Shown here: positions 1 through 11,919 of the stretch, in pieces
Position numbering within the stretch: position 1 is the first letter of the stretch
Layout: each line of letters opens with the position of its first letter
Assembly: GCF_036711975.1 (NCBI RefSeq)
Contig: NC_091966.1
Location: 27,039,501 to 27,103,500, forward strand
DNA: 64,000 bases
Source of the DNA: Onthophagus taurus
Taxonomy: Eukaryota; Arthropoda; Insecta; Coleoptera; Scarabaeidae
Direction: 5' to 3'
Notes under the pieces: model-generated
Told to the model about the DNA's origin: nothing
The model's database searches: none
The model's input: only the letters and a program-made list of their open reading frames with translations
Program-made: the position numbers and the translations under genes

Positions 1-900
1 AATTCGGATATAAAAGTGTGGTTAATTATATTGCAATAATCAGAAGCATTGCATGTGTTTATGTATCACGTAAAGGTAATTAGAGGTGTAGGGCTTAATA
101 TTAATCATTTTAATACGAATAAAATTACCGGTAGCAGATTTACTCAATATGAACTTTGATAACCAAATATCGACAATTTTGTCAATTTCACTTAATGTAA
201 ATATGTATCGCCTCGTCGAAACATAAATGTTTTTGAATAGATGTTTTCGTCGTAGTTGTAGAATTATTGCATATGCTCACAAAAATGTGTTCTTCTTACA
301 CAGTCATCTTATGGATGATACTTTACGGTTTTCAATGTATGAACATTGCTATAATGATTGCAACATTGAGATAAATTATTATCTGTCATTGTGTGGAAGG
401 TTCTAGAAGGCAGAATGTCAGATTAATACCTCGACTGAAATGAGATGACAGCAACCCTATATACCTGATTTTTTCAAAGACTTACTACCGATCTGAGGAA
501 AATGAATGAGTACCATCAACATCGGTATAGAAAAGTGAATACCAGATACTAGTTTCGGCGATGGTCCTCTGCATACCAATACTATCCACTACTCATACAA
601 CAACTCATATACGACCTGACGTAATTCTAGCTCACTATTACATCAAGAAGCGAATTTACAAGCAGACACTGAAACGAATCAAGCATGAATAAAATATTGA
701 GAAGGATCCTCCGGATTCTAAGCCTTGCCACAACCACGATATGGTTCTTCCGTTGGCAACCACGACTTCCCAACACAATTTTCCTTGTCGACAAGCTTTT
801 CTGCATGCATACTACCTGTGTAAAGGATTATTACATCTTTGCGTTGATTAGTCTAGGTCTCACCAGAGTTTTATATATTGTCAGCTTTATATTTTTGCAA
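1..900. other. AT-rich sequence, nothing recognised
   Basis: No open frame here carries a recognisable motif on either strand, and the short frames near 685-912 have no protein-like composition. I see no transposon ends or RNA gene. It is probably intergenic or intronic DNA made of decayed repeats. Confidence 0.4.
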
Positions 901-1048
901 GCTTGCTTGTGAAGTGTACTACCTGATAACTGAGGAGCCGACATGTTTGTACTTGTCACATTCTCAAAGGAATAGCTTGCTTGTGAAGTGTACTACCTGA
1001 CAACTGAGGAGCCGACATGTTTGTACTTGTCACATTCTCAGAGGAATA
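901..1048. repeat. tandem duplication, two 74-bp units
   Basis: Two head-to-tail copies, 901-974 and 975-1048, differ at two positions only (TAACTG/CAACTG and CTCAAAGG/CTCAGAGG). A third unit does not follow. This is a simple local tandem duplication of unknown significance. No coding frame runs convincingly through it. Confidence 0.9.
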
Positions 1049-2690
1049 GCAGTCATTCGCAATGGCAACTATATTTGTTATGAAGACTTCTCCTGCAATC
1101 ATTTACGTCATTCATATAGGCAGTTGAATTCCTAATACCCTTCTGCATGGACCCTCCACAAAGCGATAACCAATTAGTTTTTTTCTTTATATTTATCCCT
1201 CTTGTTTTAATTTCTCTACTGCCAGATAGTTGTGTTCCTCATGTCCCCTTCTAGCAAGTTTTGTGGATCTTCGGCTTCTGACGTTGAAATGTTATTATTT
1301 AGTAAGTCTTGAAAGCGTTACATCCATCGAACATTATGTCTTGGTTTTATAAGGTTCCCTTTGTGAGAGGCAGTGCTTTACAGAAATTTCTTAAATCGAT
1401 CTTTTCTTCTCCAATCTTACCATTTTACCTTGCAGCTGTTCTCTCCTCTGTTTCCACTGTACCTATCCTTTCTATTCACCTCTTCCATTTTCCTTCTCAG
1501 CTTTATTCTTAACGATATATTCTTCATCATATCATTAATTTCTCTTGGTTGCTCTCTAAACGCTGTTTTGTACATGGTTTCAACGATGTCTTGTATTTTT
1601 GCCTTTGGTTGTTCATACTTTCTTCATCGTATGTGTCAATTTGTAACCTGTTGAGACTACTCTTAAGCTATTTCGGAGCTTATAGTCGTGGTATATTATA
1701 TCTAGATACCTTTTTATTTTTGTAGTATGTTAATAAAATTTTTACTTGCAATTTACAGCATTGTATCACTAATAGAATGTGGTCTGACTTCATGTTGACT
1801 CCTCTATATGATGAATGTGAGCCATCTGGCGATCTCCAGGAGGCCTTATGTTAGAAGAAGGTTGTTCCTACCAATAACAAGCATTGTGTGAAACTTATCG
1901 TATCTAATATTATATAAAATATTATATTAGAATGCAAACCTGGATGATATTGCTGACAAAGTGTAGTTACAGAAATTTGCACAGTTCTAAAAAATTAAGT
2001 TCAGTTGTTAAAAATAACACCAAAACTAGAAATTCCGTATAATGCAGCATTTTCATTACATATTTTTTAATAGAATTGAACACTTTTCATAAATACCTAA
2101 ATAATATAGGCTACTCTTTAAAAGGAATCTTTTGTGCATCTTACAAGACTTAACCGTTGAAAACATTAGAAAAGACCATAACAAAACGTTGCAACGACGA
2201 GAAAATAATGCTTCAGGTTAAAACTTATCTGAAATGCAATAATTATGATAAATAATTATAATGTATAATAAATGATACACAAATATAGATATGAATATTA
2301 AAATAAATGATAATACCATTCAAATTTATTTATCGAAAAATATTCCTTTTTTAAGAGACTTGCTAAAAATAACTGAAACAACGTGTAATATTAGTTAATT
2401 TCTGTATTCTAGATTTAAAAACATTAATTTCAAGTGATTACATCTGACAATAATCGCCTGATATATTTTTTTTCCATCCAAAGATAACATCCGCAGGTGT
2501 TTCGTTTATATTTATCTAAGAAATATTATATTTATAGATTAAATAAAAATCGAACCATTTTTTAAACAAGCATTAACATAGAAAATTTATAACATTTATT
2601 TTTATTTAAACAAAATCAAAGCGATAACAGATCTTTGGTATAATCAAAAACAAGGTTTGTAACGTGCTCTAAAAATTGACATTCTAGCAA
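1049..2690. other. AT-rich intergenic or intronic DNA
   Basis: The short frames at 1309-1654 are low-complexity, pyrimidine-rich and lack motifs. From about 1900 to 2690 the sequence is very AT-rich with many short A/T runs. I found no transposon termini or exon. Confidence 0.4.
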
Positions 2691-2699
2691 ATGTAAGTA

Positions 2700-3450
2700 C
2701 AGATAACCATCGCGACGCCATCTCGACCAACGCATGGAAAATATCGTGGACAAAACGACGCCGTTTTTCCTTAAGCGTCGCTTCTAATGAGTGCGTAAAC
2801 AAGATTTGGCCGGATCGCTCGTAATTCGAGCCGTTTGCACAGCAACTTTGTCCGCGAATAAAGTGTAACGTTTAACTGAAGCCATTATTGTGTGCGGTGG
2901 GTTGTGAGCATCTCTACCGTCTCCGTGAATGATTCGCCGACGATAATAATCGCGTTTTGTTTACGATAATCGAGAAGTTTGTTACTATGTTCAATATAAA
3001 AACATAGACGTAGTGAAACACACCTGCTTGGATATCAATGCCTTAAATAGTCTTATCTCATTTTTAGAGGTTTAAACTTTTTTATAGAAGATTAAAATTT
3101 ACGCAAGGATAAATAAATAAAGTAATATTTCTAGATGTAATATATCTTCAAGCAGTATTTCCTTTGGGGAGATGTATTTATTGCTCATCTCTAGAAATAC
3201 CACATGCGGAAACCAATTTGTATACAACTGTTATTAAACACTTTTGTCATTGTCCGCGGGTGGACGTTCGCCGTTTAATTAAAATATGTTAATATCGTCG
3301 CGTTTTTTAGACGCGTTCTATAAAATCGTACATCATTTATAACTGGAGACGTTCTTGGATGGTTGGGGTCACGACCCCCCGATATGTGGCACACGGCGCC
3401 TCTCCTAATACCGAATGGCGCACCTTCTTTACCCATCTGTTAAGACGCGT
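2700..3450. promoter_or_regulatory. CpG-bearing islands, candidate conserved non-coding or 5' regulatory DNA
   Basis: Two blocks, about 2705-2990 and 3240-3450, are much richer in GC and CpG than their surroundings. They have many CGTCGC, CGACG and TCGCG words mixed with TAAT-core words such as TTTAATTAAA and TTTATAA near 3275-3345. No convincing open frame or splice pair was found. Unmethylated, CpG-dense, homeobox-site-rich DNA of this kind in insects is often regulatory DNA near developmental genes, but this is inference from composition only. A 5' untranslated exon is the main alternative. Confidence 0.3.
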
Positions 3451-5576
3451 TAAATATTATCAAACATTAACAATATCGAAGGGGTATCCTCTACTCACGA
3501 CTCTATAACATGCTTTTACTAATATGGGGTTCACACGATTTAATTTTTCTTAGTTAATCTACAAAAATGGATTTAAACAGAGATAGAAAAATAAAAAGAA
3601 CTTTTTGCAATCTATACTACTCATAAAATTGCTTATAAAAATATCATATTTATCAATTTTCAAAATTTGCAAGTTCATTACTTACTTACTTTAGTTACCT
3701 TATTACTTTATTATATATTCTTTAGGGCCTGTTATATATAATATGACCTATTTATAATTAGCAGGTTCTACAGAAAATTGTGCTATAATTTCCTCAGCAT
3801 CTAAAACATTCAATTGATAAAGAAGTCTTTATTGTTATATCATAAAGGAATGATCAGTAATGTCTAAATTGAACCTAGGGTCTACTGCTATTAAAATAGG
3901 TGACTATATTTTGGGAATAACAGCGAAAGAGTGATCGAGAAATAGCTCAGGAGTGCATCACACACACCTGATATTTTGCAAAGAAAAAAATCGTAACAAA
4001 AGACCGTTTCTGAGATCAGCAGATTCTAGAAATCTTTGAAGCAAGAAATATGTTTCTTAAACATTTTTTGCATTATAGAATACGTATTGTTTATTTTTTT
4101 TTAGATTTTATTATTTTAACAATTTCCAAATCTGAATCAAAATTGTTATTACGTAATTAAGTTTAGTAATATTGGTATCTTACAATAACAACATGATACT
4201 TTGATGGCCAATGGAGACCAGTTATAATGAAGATTTTATGGTTCCTATAGATTTAAGTAACTTGTCACAATATAAGACAGTTTACTTATATATTAAATTT
4301 TTCGATTCAAATTTATTCTAAATCTTGTAAATCTTGTATTCATAAATATTAAAGAATATATATATATATATAGGCAATACAATTTACAGGAATCACTGGT
4401 CATAATTGAGTATAAATGAATTATGCTGCTTATCTCAATCGCTATCAAAGTTTAACTCTTAAAAACTCAATATAAATTGATGTCATAACTTACCAGTAAT
4501 GTACATCCAACACGATAAATAACGGGAACCTTGAATATTATATTATTTAAAGTATGTTAAATAAAAAACATGTTTAATCAATGGAAGTGTTAAGCATTCC
4601 TACCGTTTTATTAACACATGTGATTCATTACTTTGGAGAGCAACTGACACAAATAATTCTTGTGTTGAGTGTTCACTACAAACATTCAGATTCCAGCACT
4701 GTTTTAAACTTCTCGAAATTTTTGAATGATAAGTAAGTAATGGAATGATAAGTAGTTTTTCATAACTAAGTTTTTTCTTCTGAGGCTGAGTTAGTTGCTT
4801 GAACTAAAATTTGTAATTGATTAACGCCTGTATCATCTTGTAACAAACCGTTTTGGAGCTTTAAAGCGAATAGGTACTTTGTACATTGTAAACGTGTCCG
4901 CTGAACACTTATGGGTTGTTAAGGGTGAATAGCCTTCCGAATGTAGTCCTTTACAAATTTCTAATTACAACATGGTGCGTCCTGTAAAGAATGGGGGCTT
5001 TATCGTATCCAGTAATATATTCGTGTATGTATCTTACCTATTTTAAGGTTATATGTTCCCATATAACCTGAAACGAAACGTAAGCCTATAATTTTACTGC
5101 TTACTCAGCTTACTGTATCTGATTTTTCTTGCTTTTTTCAACTTAGAGATCGTCCTGTAGTAGTTGTTTTTCTTTCTTCAACATTTTCACTTAGTATGTT
5201 CTTCTAGCTCCCAGGAAAATGTATGAATTGTGGACATTATTGGAATTTATTGGTGCATCATCACCATAATCGGAGTATCAAAGCATAGCCTTTTAAATTA
5301 TTCAGTACTCTACATCTCCCTGCACACGAATCCAATGATATCCACGCTATCTCTTCCCTCTATTATCTCCTCGAATTAGAAACATTTTTTATGTTCCCCG
5401 GGTAGCCAGTACCATCATCTATGATTGTTCGCCAAGATCTACCGCGAATGTAAAAAAGTCATACATCCACCCCTCGTAATTATGAAGATGTAGTACTCAC
5501 GAATGCCGAACCGCTTTGCGCTGCATACAGCTCAGGTATGAAGAGTACCACAACAAGAGTCATAACACCCTCTAAA
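3451..5576. other. AT-rich DNA with a (TA)n microsatellite
   Basis: No gene or element was recognised. A short TA microsatellite sits near 4356-4371. The remainder is AT-rich without long open frames. The stretch ends at the terminal inverted repeat of the mariner that follows. Confidence 0.4.
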
Positions 5577-6450
5577 TACAGGGTGCGGCAACATAACTTC
5601 CTTTTTTCAAAACTTAATAGAACCTATTGTATGAATCAGAAAATTTTTATTTGTTTTTTATAATGTAGGCACATACATAAAGTTTTGTTTTACACAGGTT
5701 TGAACATCAAATCAGGTAGGTGACGTCCCCCATTATCTATACACTGAGTAAACCGATTTCTGGTGTTTGTCATGACTCTTGCCAGTATAGCAGGGGTTAT
5801 GTTGGTAATTTCTTCCTGGATGTTGGACTTCAAACCTTGTAGGGTCCTTAGACGGTTCATATAAACACAGGATTTCAAAAAACCCCATAAGAAAAAATCA
5901 CAAGGGACCAAATCGGAAGACCGGGTCGGCCACTCCAAATCGCCCCTAATTGAGATTAGGCGTTTTGGCATTTTGAGACAACTCAAAACAGCCATCGATG
6001 CTCTTGAAGTATGAGTCGTTGCACCGTCTTGTTGGAACCAACTGTCCCCTAAGTCCAACTCATCTAGCCGTGGTGATCGCAAGACTAAAACTCTCACAGC
6101 CTCAATGTTCTCAGGTGCTCTAATGGGTCTCTTTGTCTTGTCGCACTTGCAGTTTGTCTGAACGTAGTGACCCACGTAACAATTGATTTCCGATCCGGGG
6201 CAGAGGCCAACAGGGCTAAATTAAAGCGATTCCGAAAGGCGCACTGGATTACGATCACAGAATATCCGCTCGAAAAGTAGGCCTCAACGGAAAACGTACG
6301 CTCCTCACTGTTCCAACGCATGATGGCGCCTGAACTTTATCGGAACAAAACTTTATAGTCCACCCTTTCGAACGAGAGCACTCTGCTACGACATCAACTG
6401 ACTAAATGACACACATTTAAAAAAAGGAAGTTATGTTTCCGCACCCTGTA
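5577..6450 (-). mobile_element. mariner-like transposon, internally deleted
   Basis: The element is bounded by roughly 32-bp terminal inverted repeats with one mismatch; both begin CAGGGTGCGG, at 5579 and, inverted, at 6448. TA sits at each end, the usual Tc1/mariner target duplication. On the minus strand, the first 75 residues (6321-6094) match the N-terminal DNA-binding part of an IS630/Tc1/mariner transposase. The frame then shifts, and 6175-5690 contains WFQQDGAT (second catalytic Asp) and PCDFFLWG (third Asp). The segment carrying the first catalytic Asp is missing, so the protein cannot be active. About 870 bp remain of an element normally near 1.3 kb. Confidence 0.9.
5690..6321 (-). 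pseudogene. mariner transposase remnant
   Basis: Two overlapping frames together give the start and end of a DDE transposase. The N-terminal frame ends around RDPLEHLRTLRL, while the second frame holds RAPENIEAVRVLVLRSPR and then jumps directly to LDELDLGDSWFQQDGA. That jump marks the internal deletion, which removed the end of the helix-turn-helix region and the first catalytic aspartate. The C-terminal Asp motif PCDFFLWG and the following helix are intact. It is non-functional as read. Confidence 0.85.
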
Positions 6451-7790
6451 CTTTATCATAAATACGCTTTTACAACATCGTTCATTTACATAATGTCCTT
6501 TAACACAAACCAGAGGATGGGATACCAACGATCGCGTTTTATGGGTCAGGGGTATGTAGTATGTAAACTGACCAACCTCGCATACTACGCAACCTTACCC
6601 TATCCGCCTCGTTTATTAAATCAAGTGTATACTGGAATGTGAGGTAGACTTGAGTATGAGAGGCTACATAGACTATAGTGTAGATTTCTTCACTGTTAGA
6701 AGCACTGGGAAATGTGAATTTACCGAATGATCCATTTTCTTATGGTGAAATCTTTTAACGCTGAAGCAAATCAATGGAAACCAACAAGAAATTTGAAATT
6801 TGAGTACTACTTGTGAGGGTACAAAAAATGCAGAGAAGCTTGATGATGGTAATTCTCCACTCCTGTATAATTTACTTTAGACTCTATAAAATAACTCCTC
6901 ATCTCAATATTCTGAGACAACATTTTTAATCAAAAATTATTTCAGGATGATTGATGAAACATTAGTGTCATTCATACTACAGTTCAAACAATATATACTC
7001 TGTGTAATATTACTATATCTGAAATGAAAGGACAAAGAATAAGAATCTGAAACAGTATCTACAAAAGTGGTGATGTAGATTCAAAAATTATTTAAAAATT
7101 AATATACTCTGTACACTGTGATTATGATAGTTCCATCGATAGAACTCACACTTAGTACTTTTTGGAGCAACAGAAAAATAAGCTGTCATTTATTTCATTT
7201 AAAGACAAATGTGATGTTACGAAGAGAAATTCACGTGATCAATTATGGAATATAACAAATATAAAAATTATACTTACATATCAGGTATTTATTTCTTTAT
7301 TTAAAGATTATTTCAAAATATACTTTCATTTTGCAGATTAAATGAAATCGTTGTACTTATGACTAAGGAAGAGTCAAGTACAACCGAAAGCTTGTGATAC
7401 AATTGATTATTGAAAATACTTATCAACTTCACCAAGAAATCACAAACAATAAAATGATTATCATTAGTTGTTTCAAGATAATGTTTTAGTTAAAACAAGA
7501 AAAGAAATAGCTTTGTCGTGGGTGCTATGAGTGAAACGTTATTTCACAATTTTTTACGAGATACATAAAGCTACTAAAATGTTTTACTCTTTTTTTTTTA
7601 TTTGCACCAAATGAGCACATTTCAAATTTCGTTTTGATTCAATTGAATAAAATATGCAATAAATACTGCATCTTTCTTTATGATCGGCAATATATTGCTA
7701 AAACTGTTGGAAACAGTTTTGTATAGTAGCAGCTTTATTGGGAAGACGTTGATTTGCAGAATAACGGAATTTGCACAGCTTGGAGCATCT
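6451..7790. other. AT-rich DNA, nothing recognised
   Basis: No frame of this interval shows a domain. The 69-residue plus-strand frame starting in the mariner terminus at 6433 is a chance frame. There are no paired inverted repeats apart from those of the neighbouring mariner. Confidence 0.4.
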
Positions 7791-7799
7791 CAAGTGTAA

Positions 7800-9037
7800 C
7801 TTAACTGCGTAAGAAATATTTGGATTTCTTGTTCTTCATGCTTTTTAAAAGGCATGAAGTTTCTTCTACGTTTGTCGTGGAACTTATCCCACGAAAATCG
7901 ACAATTTGGGGTTCATTGATACCTGAAATCTGCTGTATCTTCCTGTAACAGCCTATTGTTAATAAATCTAGCTGTTGCGAGGTAACACAGTTCCTCAGCG
8001 AGCACATGGATAAACGGCAACAAGTTGATATAATTTACACAAATTTTACAATGGCGTTTGATAGATTAGATCATGGAATACTTCTTTCTAAACTCTGCAG
8101 TCTTTGATTTACCAATGATTTCGTGGAGTTAATTTCATCTTATCTCTCCCATAGACTTTGCTATGTGAGCTACAACGGTTTTAAATCTGATACGTTCACT
8201 GCTGACTCTGGTGTTCCACAGGGGTCCAACCTGGGTTTCCTTATTTTCAATGTTTATCTAAATGATCTATTACGACGACTTGATAGTAATGTGCTTGCTT
8301 ACGCCGATGACTTAAATATATTCGCTCGTGTAACATCCCCTGAAGACTGTGTTATCTTACAGTGCAATCTGAACATTATCATTTCCTGGTCTGTACAGAA
8401 TGGAATTGATCTGGATATAAGAAAATGCGTTGTCGTATCTTACACAAGGTGTAATAACCCAATAACGTTTAACTATTGTGTAGGAGTTGAAGCAATCTGC
8501 AGAGAACGCGCTATTCGAGATCTGGTTGTCTTATTCGATGACCAGTTGCAATTCAAAGACCATGTTGACAGTATAATAAAGTCAGCCTGTGGTACATTGA
8601 GTTTTATCATCAGACAGTACTTAACACCGCATTAACAGTACTTTTCTATGCGTTTGTTCGTACAATATTGGAATATGGTTCCATGGTTTGGTATCCTTAT
8701 TATACTTCTCACCAGCTCATGCTTGAGAGAGTGCAGAAGAGGTTCTTAAAATAGTTACATTTTAAAACAGTTGGTCAGTATCCGGAGCGAGGTGTTGACT
8801 ACGTTGCGTTATTGGAAGAATTTAACTTTTCATCTTTGAGCAATCGTAGAAAAGATGCTAGTAGACAATTTTTATCGAACAATCGTCAATTATACTGTCG
8901 ACTCGCCTTCACTTCTTGCCCGAATTGGAATTATTATACCCAAACGTGGTATCTATTTTTTATTCTATTTTTGTTGATCTCTATCCTGTAATTGGGTCTT
9001 CCTGTTGGATAATAAAGACATTATTATTATTTTTAAA
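7800..9037 (+). mobile_element. non-LTR retrotransposon 3' fragment (CR1/Jockey-type RT)
   Basis: A reverse transcriptase can be followed on the plus strand from about 8000 to 8900. It starts with an upstream block containing MAFDRLDHGILLSKL, then a stop, and then the frame at 8123-8635. That frame shows SGVPQGSNLG (RT block 4) and the catalytic YADD box. After 8635 the thumb region continues in broken frames (ILEYGSMVWYPYY, LERVQKRFLK). The sequence ends in a TTATTATTATT-type tail near 9020-9037, as in many CR1-clade elements, so this is the 3' part of a 5'-truncated copy. Several stops and shifts make it dead. Confidence 0.85.
8123..8635 (+). pseudogene. reverse transcriptase fragment with YADD
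   Basis: This 170-residue open stretch spans RT palm motifs: SYLSHRLCYV (block 3), GVPQGSNLG (block 4), VLAYADDLNIF (block 5 with the catalytic aspartates) and ISWSVQNGIDLDIRKC (block 6). It corresponds to roughly a third of a non-LTR ORF2. The methionine at its start is not a true start, because RT sequence continues upstream past an in-frame stop. Confidence 0.85.
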
Positions 9038-9365
9038 GCTTTCATTGGCGAGCCCCTATTTCTTTCTACAAAACTTATTAGGAATACACAATATAATTTA
9101 GCTTTGCGGAGAACACTCTACTAAAGATCATTACATGCGAAGGTGTTAATCCGTGTTAATCCTGGGATATTTCGAGATTATACTAATACTTTATCTTATC
9201 AGAAATGATTTCTGATGCACCTTCTTGAATATTAATGTAGCGATTTCAGAAAATAAAATGAATAATATTAATATATTGTAATATTATAATAATATAAAGA
9301 GCTAAGTCACAAAGCTGAAATTTTTACAAGTAATTTGTATTTATTTCAGTAGTAAATCATAACAA
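9038..9365. other. AT-rich spacer, nothing recognised
   Basis: Short AT-rich interval between the retrotransposon tail and the Tc1-like remnant, with a run of TAATATT words near 9265-9295. No gene was seen. Confidence 0.4.
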
Positions 9366-9369
9366 ATGA

Positions 9370-10140
9370 AAAAAAAATACCAACAATTTATGCCAATAAA
9401 ATGTTACATCCCCACGATTGTTTATGCACTGTCTAACTCTGCGAGGCGTGGTCTGAATTTCATCCCAGGCTTGATGTAGATGACGAAGTTCCTGCAAGGT
9501 GTTTGCTGCTATGGAAACGCCTTATATAGCGACCCATCATATTCCACAGATGCTCGATCGAATTTGAATCCGGAAACTGAGCATTCCAGAGGAAAATTTC
9601 TATTCCTTCTTCGTGAAGGAAGTTCTGCCAGATGTAGGCGATACGTTATCCTCCTGGAACATGATGTCAGGGTGTTCGTTTAGCCTGGCAGTACAACAGG
9701 CTGTAAAATCTCGTGGATGTATCAATGTACATTTAAACTGCCAGGGATGACAACTAGAGGTGACTTGTCTTTCTTGGCACCACAGAAGTCTGGGTTTTTG
9801 GTGAAGTTGCGTTTTTAAAGAAAACGTCGTAAACATCGGTATGAGTGAGAATTAAAAGATGAAATTCGTCGGTACACAGTTCTCCGCAATACTATCTGCC
9901 TCAGATCTCTCGGCCAGTCTACACAAATTGCAGCCGAAGAACGAAATCTATCTCTACGACTCATTTGTCTGAGGTGACGATCCTCACGTTCGTTAGTCGC
10001 TCGAAGAGTCCGCTTCCAGAACGATGATGTTGGTCATGTTCTTCAGACCACGCAGTCAATTCAATCTTCGACCAATTTCACGAAAGGGAATACCTGCCTC
10101 GTGCAGGCCAACAATTCGCCCTCTTTCAAAGTCAGACAAC
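9370..10140 (-). mobile_element. Tc1-like transposon remnant
   Basis: Read on the minus strand, 10135-10075 encodes a Tc1-type helix-turn-helix start (LSDFERGRIVGLHEAGIPF, then REIGRRLN). Broken frames follow with an SGSGRPR-like hinge region near 10020. Toward 9700-9470 comes the C-terminal DDE end, with a frame containing FQEDNV (derived from the catalytic D/N box) and downstream words typical of Tc1 C-termini. Many stops and shifts are present and no clean inverted repeat pair was found, so this is an old, decayed copy. Confidence 0.7.
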
Positions 10141-10254
10141 TAAACCAATTTTAGGCTTTGTTAACAATCGATGGCATTTACTTTGTAATGTAATTTTTAA
10201 CTTTCCTGTTACAGATTGTCTGTTTATAATTGAAGAAAGTCTCACGGCCATTCG

Positions 10255-10850
10255 TTATTTACATTTCATAAAAATGATCTTCCAATATTACTGGATGAGA
10301 GGATAAGAGATGTTCTTCTTAATGTACAACAACGAATGTGAATTCAGCACGATGGCGCACCTTAGGTCGACAAGTAACAGAATTTCTTAATCAAAATTAT
10401 ACAAATCGGTGGATTTGAAGAGGTTCAGCAGTTCCTTGGCCAGCAAGGTCACCAGACTTTAATCCCTTACATTACGTTTTATGGGGAAGACTGAAAATTT
10501 TAGGTTATGCAAAAAATATTGAAAACAGAGAACAACTAGTAGCTAGAATTATGGATGCCGCAAAAACTATTCGTGCTGATCCTGAGACTGTTAGCAGAGC
10601 TACCATTTCAATTCTAAGAAGAGCTATGAGACTATGTATACAGCAACTGGGTGAATATTTTGAGCAACTAATTCAATAAAGCTGTTTCTTTTTAAATGGT
10701 CTACTACTACTTATTATAATTTCAAATGCTTGTAGCTCGGTTACGTTAGCGTTTTGGGTGTATATTCATTAGACATTTTTGACTTGAAATCACCAAAGCA
10801 ACACACTCCCAAGCTATGGCAATCACGTCGTGGAACACCCTGTATATCTT
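10255..10850 (+). mobile_element. mariner-like transposase C-terminal remnant with one terminal repeat
   Basis: On the plus strand, broken frames between 10320 and 10680 give an IS630/mariner C-terminus. QHDGAP (second Asp) is near 10345, WPARSPDFNPL follows near 10435-10465, and a long helix to about 10680 includes ENREQLVARIMDAAK. A terminal GGAACACCCTGTATA at 10836-10850 fits the 3' inverted repeat of such an element. The matching 5' repeat and N-terminal half were not found. It is dead. Confidence 0.7.
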
Positions 10851-11125
10851 CTTTTTTTCTGATTTTGGCTCTGCATTTGGTGCTTAATTAAAAAGGCTTC
10901 ATACCTAGCATTCGGTTTCCTTCAAAATTACGTTTTACAAAATGATTAAAGTAACTAAAGTTATTCTTATATTTTTATCTTCCTCGCTTGTTTTTCCTTC
11001 TTGTACAATGATCAACCATAAACACCAAATAAAACGACCAAGAACCTACAAAAATCTACATACTCACAAACACACACATACATTCATAGAATCCCACGCA
11101 CTTTGGTCGTACCATAGCACAAAGT
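10851..11125. other. spacer with no recognised feature
   Basis: AT-rich interval between the mariner remnant and a GC-rich island. A long plus-strand frame (10942-11496) spans both, but its first half is low in protein-like features (Lys/His-rich, CA-repeat derived). Confidence 0.35.
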
Positions 11126-11129
11126 TATT

Positions 11130-11495
11130 CTCTTATGTGCGGTTTGGACGTCTAAAAACCAAACCCATCGGATCGTGTACGTTATTGGCCCCAGGTTGGG
11201 GCCCTGTAGACTACTCGGGGGTGGTATACGAGCATGGCCGTGGCCTTCGCCATAGATCAGGCTCGGTAATTACCCGGTTCATGGGGCGATCCTCGATTTA
11301 TGACTTACACAGCTCGGTCGGGAGTCCACCGCCGGCACCCCATTTGTCGCGAACAATCGCGTCCAGCTGGCCGATTTCGCGCACCTCGAACCAGGTTGCC
11401 GCCGCCGAAGTGATTTGCGAGCAGAAAACAGATTTCCCCGACTTAACGCGCGACCCGGGATTACAGAAAAAGGACGCGTGGGGTATTAATTTATA
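11130..11495. promoter_or_regulatory. GC/CpG-rich island; candidate exon or conserved regulatory DNA
   Basis: About 365 bp here are strongly GC- and CpG-rich against a roughly 30% GC background, with sharp edges on both sides. Both strands are open over much of it. A minus-strand frame (11534-11298) ends in TELCKS at a good-looking splice donor (GTAAGT at 11307-11302), which would suit a first coding or 5' untranslated exon. The plus-strand frame 10942-11496 is also open throughout. I do not recognise either protein. It could be an unmethylated CpG island, a conserved non-coding element, or a horizontally acquired fragment. It is unlikely to belong to the NPC2-like gene 400 bp downstream, which has its own TATA promoter. 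Confidence 0.35.
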
Positions 11496-11850
11496 GATGC
11501 AGGGCGAATAAATTTTAAAAAAAGTACCTAACAAATGAAATGTTTCAAAACCAATGTCGGCTTAACTAATTTTATCAACTTTGGTTTCAAAAATTTCTGT
11601 ATACTTCCTTTTAACTTTTATTTGAAGTGATTCTAAAAATTATTATGTTTCTTTATAATAATTATTATTTTATCAGTTTTTATAAAAAAATAACTTTAAA
11701 ATACCTCAAGTTACTTTATAGCTTTATCAAATTAATCATTTTTTTTTCGAAAGACATTGAGTAAACTTAGAAAACGCACCTGCGAGATCAAAGATAACAT
11801 ATCATGTACACCTGTAGACATTTCAAATTGAATAATAAAGTTTCCGATAA

Positions 11851-11886
11851 GTATATAAGGCGATCGTCCGTCTACTTTGCTTCAGT
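11851..11886 (+). promoter_or_regulatory. TATA box and initiator of the NPC2-like gene
   Basis: TATATAAGG at 11852-11860 is followed about 30 bp later by TCAGT (11882-11886), a match to the arthropod initiator. The translation start is 34 bp further on. This spacing is the standard core-promoter layout. Confidence 0.75.
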
Positions 11887-11919
11887 TTCCTTGTTGGTTT
11901 AGAAACGATCCAGGGCAAA

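Noticed and set aside
10942..11496. 184-residue plus-strand open frame as a gene
   Set aside because: Its first half derives from CA/A-rich DNA and the second from a GC island in which the opposite strand is also open. No motif, no signal and no splice structure support it, so only the island is reported.
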